Positions 1-7,599 of a DNA stretch of 64,000 nucleotides are shown in pieces. Position 1 is the stretch's first letter. Every line of letters starts with the position of its first letter. This DNA comes from JBFHRE01 sp041746105 (GTDB lineage: Bacteria > Actinomycetota > Acidimicrobiia > Spongiisociales > ZC4RG35): contig JBGTHP010000009.1 of NCBI GenBank assembly GCA_041746105.1, forward strand, positions 62,001 to 126,000, read 5' to 3'. Made by a program: the position numbers and the translations under genes. The notes below the pieces were generated by a model. That model was not told where the DNA came from and ran no database searches. It was given only the letters and a program-made list of their open reading frames with translations.

Positions 1-840
1 TTCGATGTCACGGACGTCGGTGACACCCACCTTGGAACCGAACACCGAGTCGTGGTCAGGCACAATTCTCAGGCGCACGTCCACAGACAAACACAGGTCG
101 ACCAACGTGCGAACCAGGCCGAGATTGCTCGATTCGGCAACGACGACCTCGTCGATCGTGTGTTCACCGACCAACCGGGGCACGTCGGCAAGGCCGCCGA
201 GAACCGCAAGACCGGCGAGGCGTCGATTGATCGGGCCACCGTTTATCTCGACAAACCCGATGAATTCGATGGTCCGATCCTCGGATCCGCGCCGCACCAG
301 GTCCACCGCAGCCCACGAGGTGCCGACCACGAGTGTTCTGCGCCGGTTCTTTGCCGACGTCTCGAGGCGTCGATTGAACGAAAAGAGCCTTGATCGGAAA
401 CGAACCAGTCCGGTCCCGCTGAGGGAGAGAAGCGACCCGAGCACGATTACTCCCACCGGGAGCGGCCCGTCCAGGTTCAACACATTTCGTTCGAAAAACG
501 TGAGAATCAGTAGAGCTGTGCCGGCCGAGAGATTTGCCAGCACAACGGCCTGTGCCTCGGCGATGCTGGCGAATTTCCATACGTGCCCATAAGCGCCAAA
601 TGTGATATTTGCGACAAGGTGGAATATGACCACTACCGGGATGAAGACCAGGAAGTTACGCCACCAATAGCCGGGTATGAACAGCCCGCCGTCGATGAAT
701 CGCAGGACCAAAGCGGTCAGATACGACATCGCGACGAGAAAGGCGTCGACTATTGCGAAAGAGACATCGGCTCGAACTCCCCCCACCAGTCGCGCAAAAC
801 GCACATACTTGAAAGGGATCCGTCCCTGTTTTTTGTCCAC
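1..840 (-). CDS. CapD/FlaA1-type polysaccharide biosynthesis protein, N-terminal part (cut by window edge)
   Basis: The visible 280 residues look like the N-terminal half of membrane-bound nucleotide-sugar epimerase/dehydratases of the CapD/FlaA1 family, which prepare UDP-sugars for surface glycans. Membrane segments begin after the leader VDKKQGRIPFKYVRFARL and include a stretch reading VDAFLVAMSYLTALVLRF, then the family-typical FGAYGHVWKFAS, two more hydrophobic segments, and a first nucleotide-binding fold opening with RRTLVVGTSWAAVDLVRRG. The catalytic SDR domain must lie beyond the left edge. I chose the GTG start because AGAGGGG sits just upstream, although the frame stays open further upstream without a better start. 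It is the last visible gene of a minus-strand polysaccharide cluster, about 190 bases after the lipid-phosphate glycosyltransferase. The family call is firm; the exact sugar is unknown. Confidence 0.8.
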   Translation of the reverse strand, partial: MDKKQGRIPFKYVRFARLVGGVRADVSFAIVDAFLVAMSYLTALVLRFIDGGLFIPGYWWRNFLVFIPVVVIFHLVANITFGAYGHVWKFASIAEAQAVVLANLSAGTALLILTFFERNVLNLDGPLPVGVIVLGSLLSLSGTGLVRFRSRLFSFNRRLETSAKNRRRTLVVGTSWAAVDLVRRGSEDRTIEFIGFVEINGGPINRRLAGLAVLGGLADVPRLVGEHTIDEVVVAESSNLGLVRTLVDLCLSVDVRLRIVPDHDSVFGSKVGVTDVRDIE

Positions 841-1029
841 CCGCTTAGCCCCTCTTTTCCCGACAGGAGAGCCCCATAACGGCAACAAACCAGCACGGGT
901 ACGTCTCCACTCCCTGCCCCATATCGTACGGCCTTCCCCAGCCCTAGTCCAGGAAAAACTGGAAAAATGAGTCAGATGAACCAGAGCAGATACGTGGAGC
1001 AGAACGACCTCGAGAGCGGCCCGGCTCGG

Positions 1030-1995
1030 CTAAACGGCAGGTGCAGCAGCCTTCAGGAACCCGCCGAGAGCGACCACGACCATGGACCCCAGCGCAATCC
1101 CGACCAATGCAAGCACGCTCCATGGCTCCGCCACAAGCCGCCACGCGGCCCCGACAAGGACAACGAGAGCCACCTGGGCAACGGCAAGGTTGGCTACGGT
1201 CCCCCTCACCGATCGGCCCCGTGTCCGCAACTGGTCGTAGATGTGCATGCGGTCACCGATGAGCAGTGGCGTCCCGGCAATCCTGCGCCGCACCAGACTG
1301 GTGGCCAGATCCACCCAGAACACGCCAAGCAGGGCGCCGGTCACGAGAACCCCGGCGGCACCAGACTCGGCATTTCCCACAAAACCGAGATGGCACAACA
1401 ACGCAGCCGTCACATAGGCCCCGTGATCGCCCAGGAAGAGCTTGGCCGGGTGCCAGTTGAATCCGAGGAATACGAGCAGGCCCGCAACCAACACCATCCC
1501 GTTCGCTCCCTCACCCGACCCCCGAAAACCGATGATGCCCACCGCCGCGATGATGGCCATCGTGCCCGCCAATCCGTCGATGCCGTCGAGCAGGTTCACG
1601 GCGTTGATCGCCACGATAACGAGAGTCGCCCGCAGAACAACGTTGACAAAACCCGGCGCCTGGCCTGGCCCGAGCGCTACCAATACCGCAGCCACACTCT
1701 CCACCGCAAGACGCAGTGGCGGATTGACTCCGCGCCGATCGTCGACGAGACCGAGGACGAGCAGCACCGCTGTCGCGCCGGCGAGCAGGGGCTCGAAAGT
1801 GCCTTGCACGACCGACCCGACATGGAAACCCAGAAAAACGCCAACTCCGCCGAGCACTACCACAGGACGCCGGTGCACCTTGAGCCCGGCGCGGTCCTGC
1901 CGAGGGTCGTCGAGGTATCCAAGCCGGGCTCCGAAGCGCAAGGCAAACAGACACCAGATGAGGCATGTGAGCGCCCCGGCGATCACCCCTCCCAT
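1030..1995 (-). CDS. WecA/MraY-family undecaprenyl-phosphate sugar-1-phosphate transferase
   Basis: This is a polytopic membrane enzyme of about 321 residues that should load the first sugar-1-phosphate onto undecaprenyl phosphate, starting a glycan repeat unit at the inner membrane face. Family motifs are visible: GLVDDRRG (the paired aspartates that bind the metal and nucleotide), NAVNLLDGIDGLAG (the core signature), LFLGDHGAY (a variant of the FMGDxGS block) and DRMHIYDQL near the C-terminus (the usual DRxHxHH region with altered histidines). The ATG start overlaps the upstream glycosyltransferase-GNAT gene by 13 bases, so translation is probably coupled. The altered C-terminal loop suggests a substrate other than the peptidoglycan precursor. 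MraY itself is unlikely given the locus. Confidence 0.82.
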   Translation of the reverse strand: MGGVIAGALTCLIWCLFALRFGARLGYLDDPRQDRAGLKVHRRPVVVLGGVGVFLGFHVGSVVQGTFEPLLAGATAVLLVLGLVDDRRGVNPPLRLAVESVAAVLVALGPGQAPGFVNVVLRATLVIVAINAVNLLDGIDGLAGTMAIIAAVGIIGFRGSGEGANGMVLVAGLLVFLGFNWHPAKLFLGDHGAYVTAALLCHLGFVGNAESGAAGVLVTGALLGVFWVDLATSLVRRRIAGTPLLIGDRMHIYDQLRTRGRSVRGTVANLAVAQVALVVLVGAAWRLVAEPWSVLALVGIALGSMVVVALGGFLKAAAPAV

Positions 1996-3776
1996 ATCAA
2001 TACCTGAGAGATCTCCCCTCGATGCACTTCGATCGTCTTCGAGGTCTTGAACCCAGCCTTTTCGAAGGTCCCAATAGATCCAGGGTTGGGGAGACCGACG
2101 ACGGTCTTGGCCTTGGTGACCTGCTTGGCTCGAAGCTCGTGTAGGACATGAGCAAGGGTCTTGGATGCAATTCCCTGGCCCCGATGATCGTGGTCGACGG
2201 CGATCGACAACACTTCGGCTCTGACCTCGTCCTCTTCGCCGGAGTATCGGGCCGTTTCCCACGCCTTCTTGAAGATTCTCGGTCTCACCAACCGGCCCGA
2301 TGCTCCGAGGAGGGCCGACAGGCCGCGAGTCTTAGCAAACCTCCGATAAAAGATTCCGGTATCAACAACACCGGCGCCGAAACCGACCACCTGTACGCCG
2401 GCGGTGGCCACCACCACGCTCGCGCCCTCCCAACCGATCATCGATTGGTAGAGCATCGTCAAAAACCTCCAACCGAGTTGTGGGAGGAAACCTCTGTTTA
2501 TGGCGCCGATGTGGAGGAGGGCGATCGATCCAGCATCTTCCTGGCGTGCCGGACGGACCAGGACCGGACCTGCCGTCGGCGGCGGTAAAGCCGCCAGCAG
2601 AGGACCGAGACCCTTGCGATCGGCGACCACGCGGTACGAATCGATCACGGTGTCAACTATTCTGCGTTCGTCGAACTCGGCGACGGCTTTGGCTCTACTG
2701 GCGTCGGCCATCGCCGCCCTCCGTTCGAGACTCCCGCCCAATTCGTGGATCGCCGCCGCCAATGCATCTGGATCTCGCACAGCAACCAGGAGGCCATTCA
2801 CCCCGTGCTCCACGACCTCGCGGCAACCGCGGATATCGGTCGCTACCACGGGAATACCCATCGATGCTGCCTCCATCGCCGCCCGTGGGAACCCCTCGCG
2901 GTGTGATGCCAGAACGAACACATCGAAAGCCGGATAGATCCGGTCGACGTCATCCCGCATTCCCAAGAACCGCACACCGGCCTGGCGAGCTGCGTCGATC
3001 TCGGCTGCAGTCAGATTGTCGCCCTTCTCCGGATCGGATGGGCCAACCACCACGAGAACGTAGCGCTCGTCGAGATTGGTCATTGCCTCGAACAGTTCGC
3101 GATATCCCTTTTCGGCCACGAGCCTGCCGACGGTGCCAACCACGATCTGGTCGTCGCGTATGTCCAATTCCTTCCGAAGCGAATGCCGGGCGTCGGAGCC
3201 AACGCGATCGGGATCAAATCGGTCGAGATCCACACCGTTGCCTAGGAGCCTCGCACGATGCCCCGGCGAGATCCGGAGCCGGACCATCAGCCGGAGATCC
3301 TCGCGGCTCTGCACCAGTTCCTGATCGGAGAACCGGGAGGCGACCGCCTCCAGCAGGTAAACAGCCGCCCGCTTCAACCGGGGGTCGTCCTCGGTTGCGT
3401 AGAGCCCATGGACCGTGTTCACAACGACCGGCACCCCGGCAAGCCGGCCAATGATCCTCCCGTAGATTCCGGGCTTCGGATTATGGGTGTGGAGTACGTC
3501 GGGGCGAAGGCGACGCAAGATTCGCCAGAGCTCCAAAACGGCCTTGAGGTCGGCCACGACGTTGACGTCGCGGGTTGAGGATTTCAATGACACGTGCTTG
3601 ATCCCCGCCGCCTCCAACTCCGCCACCCAGGGACCGGGCGCACTCAGCCCAATCGCCCTGCCGCCGGCCTCCACCACCGCCAGCAACTGAGGCATGACCA
3701 GAAACCGGAGGCTCAGGTCGACGGTGGTCAGATGGATCACCGTCACCGAGTCCGGCCGGCCCGTGTCCTGGGTCAT
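1983..3776 (-). CDS. GT4 glycosyltransferase fused to a GNAT N-acetyltransferase
   Basis: The 597-residue protein has two modules. Residues about 10-385 form a GT-B glycosyltransferase of family GT4: an N-terminal domain with LRPDVLHTHNPKPGIYG, a nucleotide-sugar domain with VGRLVAEKGY, and the EX7E element at Glu294-Glu302 followed by GIPVVATDIRGCREVVEHG. After a proline-rich joint near residue 400, residues about 405-597 form a GNAT domain with the acetyl-CoA loop VDHDHRGQGIASKTL (about 527-541) and a C-terminal NPGSIGTFEKAGF. One protein may therefore both add a sugar and acetylate an amino group on it; this coupling is inference. It starts within the last codons of the beta-helix gene (ATGA overlap) and runs into the lipid-phosphate transferase gene. 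Confidence 0.85.
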   Translation of the reverse strand: MTQDTGRPDSVTVIHLTTVDLSLRFLVMPQLLAVVEAGGRAIGLSAPGPWVAELEAAGIKHVSLKSSTRDVNVVADLKAVLELWRILRRLRPDVLHTHNPKPGIYGRIIGRLAGVPVVVNTVHGLYATEDDPRLKRAAVYLLEAVASRFSDQELVQSREDLRLMVRLRISPGHRARLLGNGVDLDRFDPDRVGSDARHSLRKELDIRDDQIVVGTVGRLVAEKGYRELFEAMTNLDERYVLVVVGPSDPEKGDNLTAAEIDAARQAGVRFLGMRDDVDRIYPAFDVFVLASHREGFPRAAMEAASMGIPVVATDIRGCREVVEHGVNGLLVAVRDPDALAAAIHELGGSLERRAAMADASRAKAVAEFDERRIVDTVIDSYRVVADRKGLGPLLAALPPPTAGPVLVRPARQEDAGSIALLHIGAINRGFLPQLGWRFLTMLYQSMIGWEGASVVVATAGVQVVGFGAGVVDTGIFYRRFAKTRGLSALLGASGRLVRPRIFKKAWETARYSGEEDEVRAEVLSIAVDHDHRGQGIASKTLAHVLHELRAKQVTKAKTVVGLPNPGSIGTFEKAGFKTSKTIEVHRGEISQVLIWEG

Positions 3777-5032
3777 CGGACATTGACGATGGTGTTCGAA
3801 TCAACAACCACGTTCTCCCACCCGGTCACGTCCACGGCGGTTCCGGAATCGTTGGCCTCGAGCTGGTTTCCTGTCACGGTCAGCCCGGTCCGCGGCGGGC
3901 AGGTTGCCGGGCTGGTTCCGTACACGCTCGGCCAAGTGCTGTCGGACGGCTGAACCGTGTTGCCGGTGAACTTCACGTCGGCGAAGTTGCCACAGGCCCC
4001 GGGACCGGTCAGGGCCAGAGCCGCCACGCGGCGCTCACCGAACGTGTTGCCGGTGATCGACACCGATTGGATGATGGCGTCGGCATTGGCCGGCTCTATA
4101 TCGATGAGATTGGCCCTGGCGTCGCCAATCGTGTTCCCGGTCACCACCACGTCGATGCCGGCCACGATGGACACCCCTTGCCTTCCGCTGCCGGACAGCA
4201 CGTTTCCCTTGATCAGGATGTTGGACGAACTGACCTTGCTTCCTGATATGGGAGCTAGGCCGACGTAGATGAAGTCGCCGTAGACGTTGTGGATGTAGTT
4301 ACCGATTATCGATATGCCTGAGCTGCCCTCAATCCCGATCCCGTGGTGCCCATGGCAGTCTCCGTTGGCATTCGGACATCCCCAGCCCGGAAACTCAGGC
4401 GACCCGGCCGCCGCATGGGCCCCCACGATCTCGAAGCCGGTGATGGTGACGTTCGAGCTGCGCACGAGATCGACATGGCGGTCGCCGGTCTTGCCGAGAT
4501 GGTTGCTTCCATTTAGGACGGCGTCCCCTGCGGTCAGGATCATCCATGATCGATTGTCCAGCAACAGGATGCCGTCGATTCGAAAACATCCGTCTCCAAA
4601 CGCGGCAACCGTGGGTGCGCCGCTGGTGCCGTTGGGAAGTGACTTCAGCCACGAATTCAAGGCGTCGGTCACGTCAGAGCCACATGATGCATCGATGGTC
4701 GCAGGAACCCCGAACGCCCCATCGATCGATGGCGGCTGTGTCACCGCCGTTGTGGTCGTACTCGATTCGCCAGGGTTCGCGCCACCGACCGTGTCGTCTG
4801 GTCCTGTTGTGGTGGGTCCGGTCGCGCTCGGGCCGGCCCCGGGCAAGGTCGACGACGAAGCCGGACCGCCTTCTGCGTTGGTGGCGTCAGGAGACGACTC
4901 CGATGGCGCGGTTGTTGCCACAGCCTGATCAGTCGGTGGGTTGGGCGATCGACCCAGAGCCAGATATACGCCTACAGCGGTCACACCGGCTACAACCAGG
5001 GCGACAGTTGCAGCCACGACGCGAGATTTCAT
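3773..5032 (-). CDS. Secreted or membrane-anchored right-handed beta-helix protein
   Basis: The 419-residue protein starts with a signal or anchor segment (VVAATVALVVAGVTAVGVYLA), then a Ser/Thr/Pro/Gly linker of about 80 residues, then a parallel beta-helix from about residue 105 to the end. The helix is shown by repeated rungs such as SSNVTITGFEIVGAH, SSGISIIGNYIHNVYG, SSNILIKGNVLSG and GIDVVVTGNTIGDA. Such folds are common in polysaccharide lyases, epimerases and pectinase-like hydrolases acting on glycans outside the membrane. No catalytic residues can be assigned by eye. The gene ends in an ATGA overlap with the glycosyltransferase-GNAT gene and follows the acyl-carrier cassette by 22 bases, so it is probably part of the same transcript. 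A glycan-modifying or glycan-binding role is inference. Confidence 0.75.
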   Translation of the reverse strand: MKSRVVAATVALVVAGVTAVGVYLALGRSPNPPTDQAVATTAPSESSPDATNAEGGPASSSTLPGAGPSATGPTTTGPDDTVGGANPGESSTTTTAVTQPPSIDGAFGVPATIDASCGSDVTDALNSWLKSLPNGTSGAPTVAAFGDGCFRIDGILLLDNRSWMILTAGDAVLNGSNHLGKTGDRHVDLVRSSNVTITGFEIVGAHAAAGSPEFPGWGCPNANGDCHGHHGIGIEGSSGISIIGNYIHNVYGDFIYVGLAPISGSKVSSSNILIKGNVLSGSGRQGVSIVAGIDVVVTGNTIGDARANLIDIEPANADAIIQSVSITGNTFGERRVAALALTGPGACGNFADVKFTGNTVQPSDSTWPSVYGTSPATCPPRTGLTVTGNQLEANDSGTAVDVTGWENVVVDSNTIVNVR

Positions 5033-5054
5033 CGGGCCTCCAAATTGGGCCGAG

Positions 5055-6065
5055 TCAGACGACTTCGAGTTCCTTCAACACTCGATGCGCCTCCCGCGCG
5101 ATCGCTTCCATGCGTTCAACAGGGAAGTGTGCGAAATCCACCTGCTCTCGGATTCCGTGCTCTTTGAGTATTCGATCTACGTCGACGACGTAGAAGTCGA
5201 GCTTACGCGAAAGCTCGGCCAATGCGATGTGGAACTCCCGCCGGCGGACACTATGGGCCCGATTCAAGAGCTGATAGTTGTGGGTCGGATTCAACGGGTC
5301 AACCACCAGAGAGTTGTAGATGATCACCTCAGCGCCAATCTTTTCCCTGATCAGCTGGATCACCTTCTCCAGGTTCGCGGAGAACTCGTCGACCTCCAAC
5401 CGCCCGATGCTCTCGAAATTGGATTTGAACCAGCGGAGCGTTTCGGTATCTCCGATGGCTTTTTCGAGTGACTGGTTGAGCCACCAGCGGCCGATGTCGA
5501 TGACGAAACCCTGCTCCTTGTGCCGGTAGATCGAGCGCGCCAGATCCGAGCCGATGGAGATCACCACTGCCTTCTTCGGAAAGTCCCCGAATTGAGGAAA
5601 GCCCGGTATCTGGAAACTGCTGGATTCGAAGAAGTCAGCTTCGAAGATCCGTCGATCGAGGTCGAGGCGCGCCAGCTCCTGATCGATTCCAGGCGAATCG
5701 ATGTGGTCGAGCAGTTGGATCAGTTGATCAGAGCGGCTCGCTCCGGCTTTCCCCTCGTCCTTGTAAATCGCCACTGTGCCCTTCACGTCTTCACGAATAA
5801 ACGGAGCGGTGGTGAACATGGAAGGCAGGTCGCAGCCTCCACGAACGAAGATCCCGGTCGGCGGGTCGTGCTCAGCCTTGTTGCGGACAAGAACGAAGTT
5901 GTTGCCACTCACCTGTTCCCACGTATCCCCGCTCTCGCGGCGCACCTGGGTTTCGGCGTTCTTCAGATAGCGGCGCTTGGCCGCCTTCTCCAAGGCCGAG
6001 TTTTCTCCAGCGACGCTTCGCCACGCCTTGGCGCCCATCGTGAGCAATTTCACCGCGGTGGTCAT
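5055..6065 (-). CDS. SGNH-hydrolase-like protein B of the acyl-carrier cassette
   Basis: This 336-residue soluble protein has no signal peptide. The C-terminal two thirds resemble an SGNH/GDSL-type alpha/beta fold: a strand AVVISIGSDLARS, a long amphipathic stretch ending in IGAEVIIYNSL, then LDFYVVDVDRIL and a terminal VDFAHFPVERMEAIA. The last element contains D-x-x-H (DFAH), the position of the catalytic Asp-His pair in SGNH enzymes. The nucleophilic serine is not obvious; the serine in ISIGSDLA is a candidate. The N-terminal 100 residues are not recognised. It is the last gene of four tightly overlapping genes that include an acyl carrier protein, so acyl transfer or hydrolysis is the likely role. 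It could also be catalytically dead. Confidence 0.5.
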   Translation of the reverse strand: MTTAVKLLTMGAKAWRSVAGENSALEKAAKRRYLKNAETQVRRESGDTWEQVSGNNFVLVRNKAEHDPPTGIFVRGGCDLPSMFTTAPFIREDVKGTVAIYKDEGKAGASRSDQLIQLLDHIDSPGIDQELARLDLDRRIFEADFFESSSFQIPGFPQFGDFPKKAVVISIGSDLARSIYRHKEQGFVIDIGRWWLNQSLEKAIGDTETLRWFKSNFESIGRLEVDEFSANLEKVIQLIREKIGAEVIIYNSLVVDPLNPTHNYQLLNRAHSVRRREFHIALAELSRKLDFYVVDVDRILKEHGIREQVDFAHFPVERMEAIAREAHRVLKELEVV

Positions 6066-6502
6066 ACCTCTTCCTCCTCCTGCATCGGCCTGGCCACTAC
6101 CCGGACCGTCGGCTGGCTTTCATAAGAGACGCCGGATACGTCGAGTTCGTCGTCTCCACCCGTGCTCACCAATGCGATGGTCTGCGCCAACTCAACCCGT
6201 GATCCTGCCTCGGCACGGATCTCTCGCAGTATGCACTGCTCAGACGAAATGATGTCAAGTGTCAAAGACCCGCGATTCTGGCGCCACTCATAGCGGTTCT
6301 CCTTGGCAGACCTGGCAGCGGACATGAGGCTCGACAATTTGCTTGCGCGCTTGTCTCGCCGCAAGGCGAGCCACTCCTCGACAACTATCGAGCACACCCG
6401 CTCGCCAAACCCAACGGCTTCGCCGACTTCTTTGTCCCACTGAACGATGGTGCCCCCGCGGACTGCCGTCTCCAGATAGGGAACCTCGAGCCGGAGGATC
6501 AC
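6062..6502 (-). CDS. Lipoyl/biotinyl-hairpin-like protein lacking an obvious acceptor lysine
   Basis: The 146-residue protein resembles a lipoyl/biotinyl attachment domain. The N-terminal half, VRGGTIVQWDKEVGEAVG followed by GERVCSIVVEE, matches the first hairpin of such domains. The second half, ILREIRAEAGSRVELAQTI, matches the closing hairpin. Between them sit about 50 extra residues rich in Arg, Lys and Ser. The usual acceptor lysine at the tip (DKA or MKM) is not seen: the boundary residues read EEW on one side and SSEQC on the other. A short acidic tail (EEEEEV) ends the protein. It overlaps its two neighbours by four bases each. A structural adaptor role with the carrier protein is inference; a lysine inside the insert might still be used. 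Confidence 0.5.
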   Translation of the reverse strand: MILRLEVPYLETAVRGGTIVQWDKEVGEAVGFGERVCSIVVEEWLALRRDKRASKLSSLMSAARSAKENRYEWRQNRGSLTLDIISSEQCILREIRAEAGSRVELAQTIALVSTGGDDELDVSGVSYESQPTVRVVARPMQEEEEV

Positions 6503-7176
6503 TTGGCACCACCCTGGTGCCCCACCTGCATCATCAACGGTTTGGGTTCGAAGAACCCGTATTCGTCGATGATTCGGTACAACTCGGCGCCAATGGCGTC
6601 ACACGCCTCTGGCGAATATTCGGCGTCACCGACCATGTGTTCGAGTGCCCCCATCTCGGCAATGAGGCGATCCGTGTCGACGAGCGAGATCCCTTCGAGA
6701 TAAGAGAGTTCGATGAGCACGAGGTTGATTCGGTGGGCCAGCAGTTCGGCCGGATCCGACGAGACCTTTCGGTAATTGGCCGTTCCCACAGAGCCGATCA
6801 CGGTCGGAATGCCGTAGGCGATGACGTGGCAGCCTGCGTCTTTGATCCTCTTGACGAGCGCTGCGGCCGCGACGTCGTCAATCGCATCACCCTTGGCGAC
6901 CCTCGCGTTCAGCTCGGCCCGCAGAGACAACACCACGAGGTCGGGCTTCGGGTCATCGGCGGCGTCCCAGGCAGAAGCGATCAAATGCAGATCGAGACCG
7001 CCGGTGAACTCGATATTCGTCTCCGGAGCGTTCGGCTTGTCGGCTGAAATTCGTTCGACCAGCCCAACTTTGGCCTTCCCTCCGGCCGATGCCGGGAGAA
7101 TGGTGTCCGCGACGTCCTGGTCGCCGAACACTCTGATCAAGAGCCGATCACGGCCCCCCATTCGTTGTTCTGGCAT
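6499..7176 (-). CDS. SGNH-like protein A of the acyl-carrier cassette
   Basis: The 225-residue cytoplasmic protein shows the strand pattern of an SGNH-type hydrolase: DRLLIRVFGDQDVADT at the start (GDQD where GDSL enzymes have GDSL), PKPDLVVLSLRAELNARV in the block that usually ends in the oxyanion Asn, CHVIAYGIP, and LVLIELSYLEGISLVDTDRL followed by AEYSPEACDAIG near the end. The first serine is replaced by glutamine or aspartate and no DxxH is visible, so it may be a non-catalytic relative. It starts three bases after the acyl carrier protein gene and overlaps the lipoyl-like gene by four bases, so the products are probably made in fixed ratio. Function is unknown; handling of the acyl carrier protein's cargo is inference. 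Confidence 0.45.
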   Translation of the reverse strand: MPEQRMGGRDRLLIRVFGDQDVADTILPASAGGKAKVGLVERISADKPNAPETNIEFTGGLDLHLIASAWDAADDPKPDLVVLSLRAELNARVAKGDAIDDVAAAALVKRIKDAGCHVIAYGIPTVIGSVGTANYRKVSSDPAELLAHRINLVLIELSYLEGISLVDTDRLIAEMGALEHMVGDAEYSPEACDAIGAELYRIIDEYGFFEPKPLMMQVGHQGGAK

Positions 7177-7179
7177 GAC

Positions 7180-7431
7180 TCAGGACTGACTGGTTTTGGA
7201 ATCGACCAACTTCACCATCGAATCCATCGTGGCAAAGTTCTCCAGGGTCACGTCCTCGGGCCCGATCTGCACGTTGAACTGATCCTGGAGGTATCCAACG
7301 ATCAGGAAGATCCCCAACGAATCGATGACTTCCTCGTCGACGAGCCTGGTTTCGCCCGTCAATTGGACACCGTCGGCTTGAGGAAACTCCTCCATGATGA
7401 ATGCCTTGATCACGTCAATTTTTGACGACAT
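7180..7431 (-). CDS. Acyl carrier protein
   Basis: This 83-residue carrier protein has the phosphopantetheine site in EEVIDSLGIFLIVGYLQDQF: the DSL serine (Ser38 with the chosen start) opens helix II. The acidic four-helix pattern and length are typical of stand-alone acyl or peptidyl carrier proteins. The ATG follows a GAGGGAG ribosome site closely; a GTG one codon earlier is possible. It is the first gene of a four-gene cassette with two SGNH-like proteins and a lipoyl-like protein, and no fatty-acid or polyketide synthase genes lie nearby. It is therefore more likely a dedicated donor for a special acylation than the housekeeping fatty-acid carrier. The upstream 165-base gap should hold its promoter, but I see no clear one. 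Confidence 0.85.
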   Translation of the reverse strand: MSSKIDVIKAFIMEEFPQADGVQLTGETRLVDEEVIDSLGIFLIVGYLQDQFNVQIGPEDVTLENFATMDSMVKLVDSKTSQS

Positions 7432-7599
7432 CACTCCCTCACTCTCTCATCCCCTACTCCAACCCGGCGGACCGCTCTCGCCCTTCCACATGCCGATTCA
7501 CGAACAACATCATTGATACGGTCATCGATACGACTTAGTGCGAGCCCAACCCCGAGACCCAAAAAACGTTAGCTCCGGAGGTCGGGAGTGTCTATAGGG

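Noticed and set aside
1..590. Long open frames on the plus strand over the first 600 bases
   Set aside because: The minus strand gives a coherent CapD/FlaA1 protein with membrane segments and a nucleotide-binding fold, while the plus frames are Arg/Thr-rich without family features.
7555..7585. A run of six T on the minus strand after the GT4 gene, with CTCC/GGAG nearby, as a U-tract terminator
   Set aside because: The paired bases before the T run are too few and do not form a stem of useful length.
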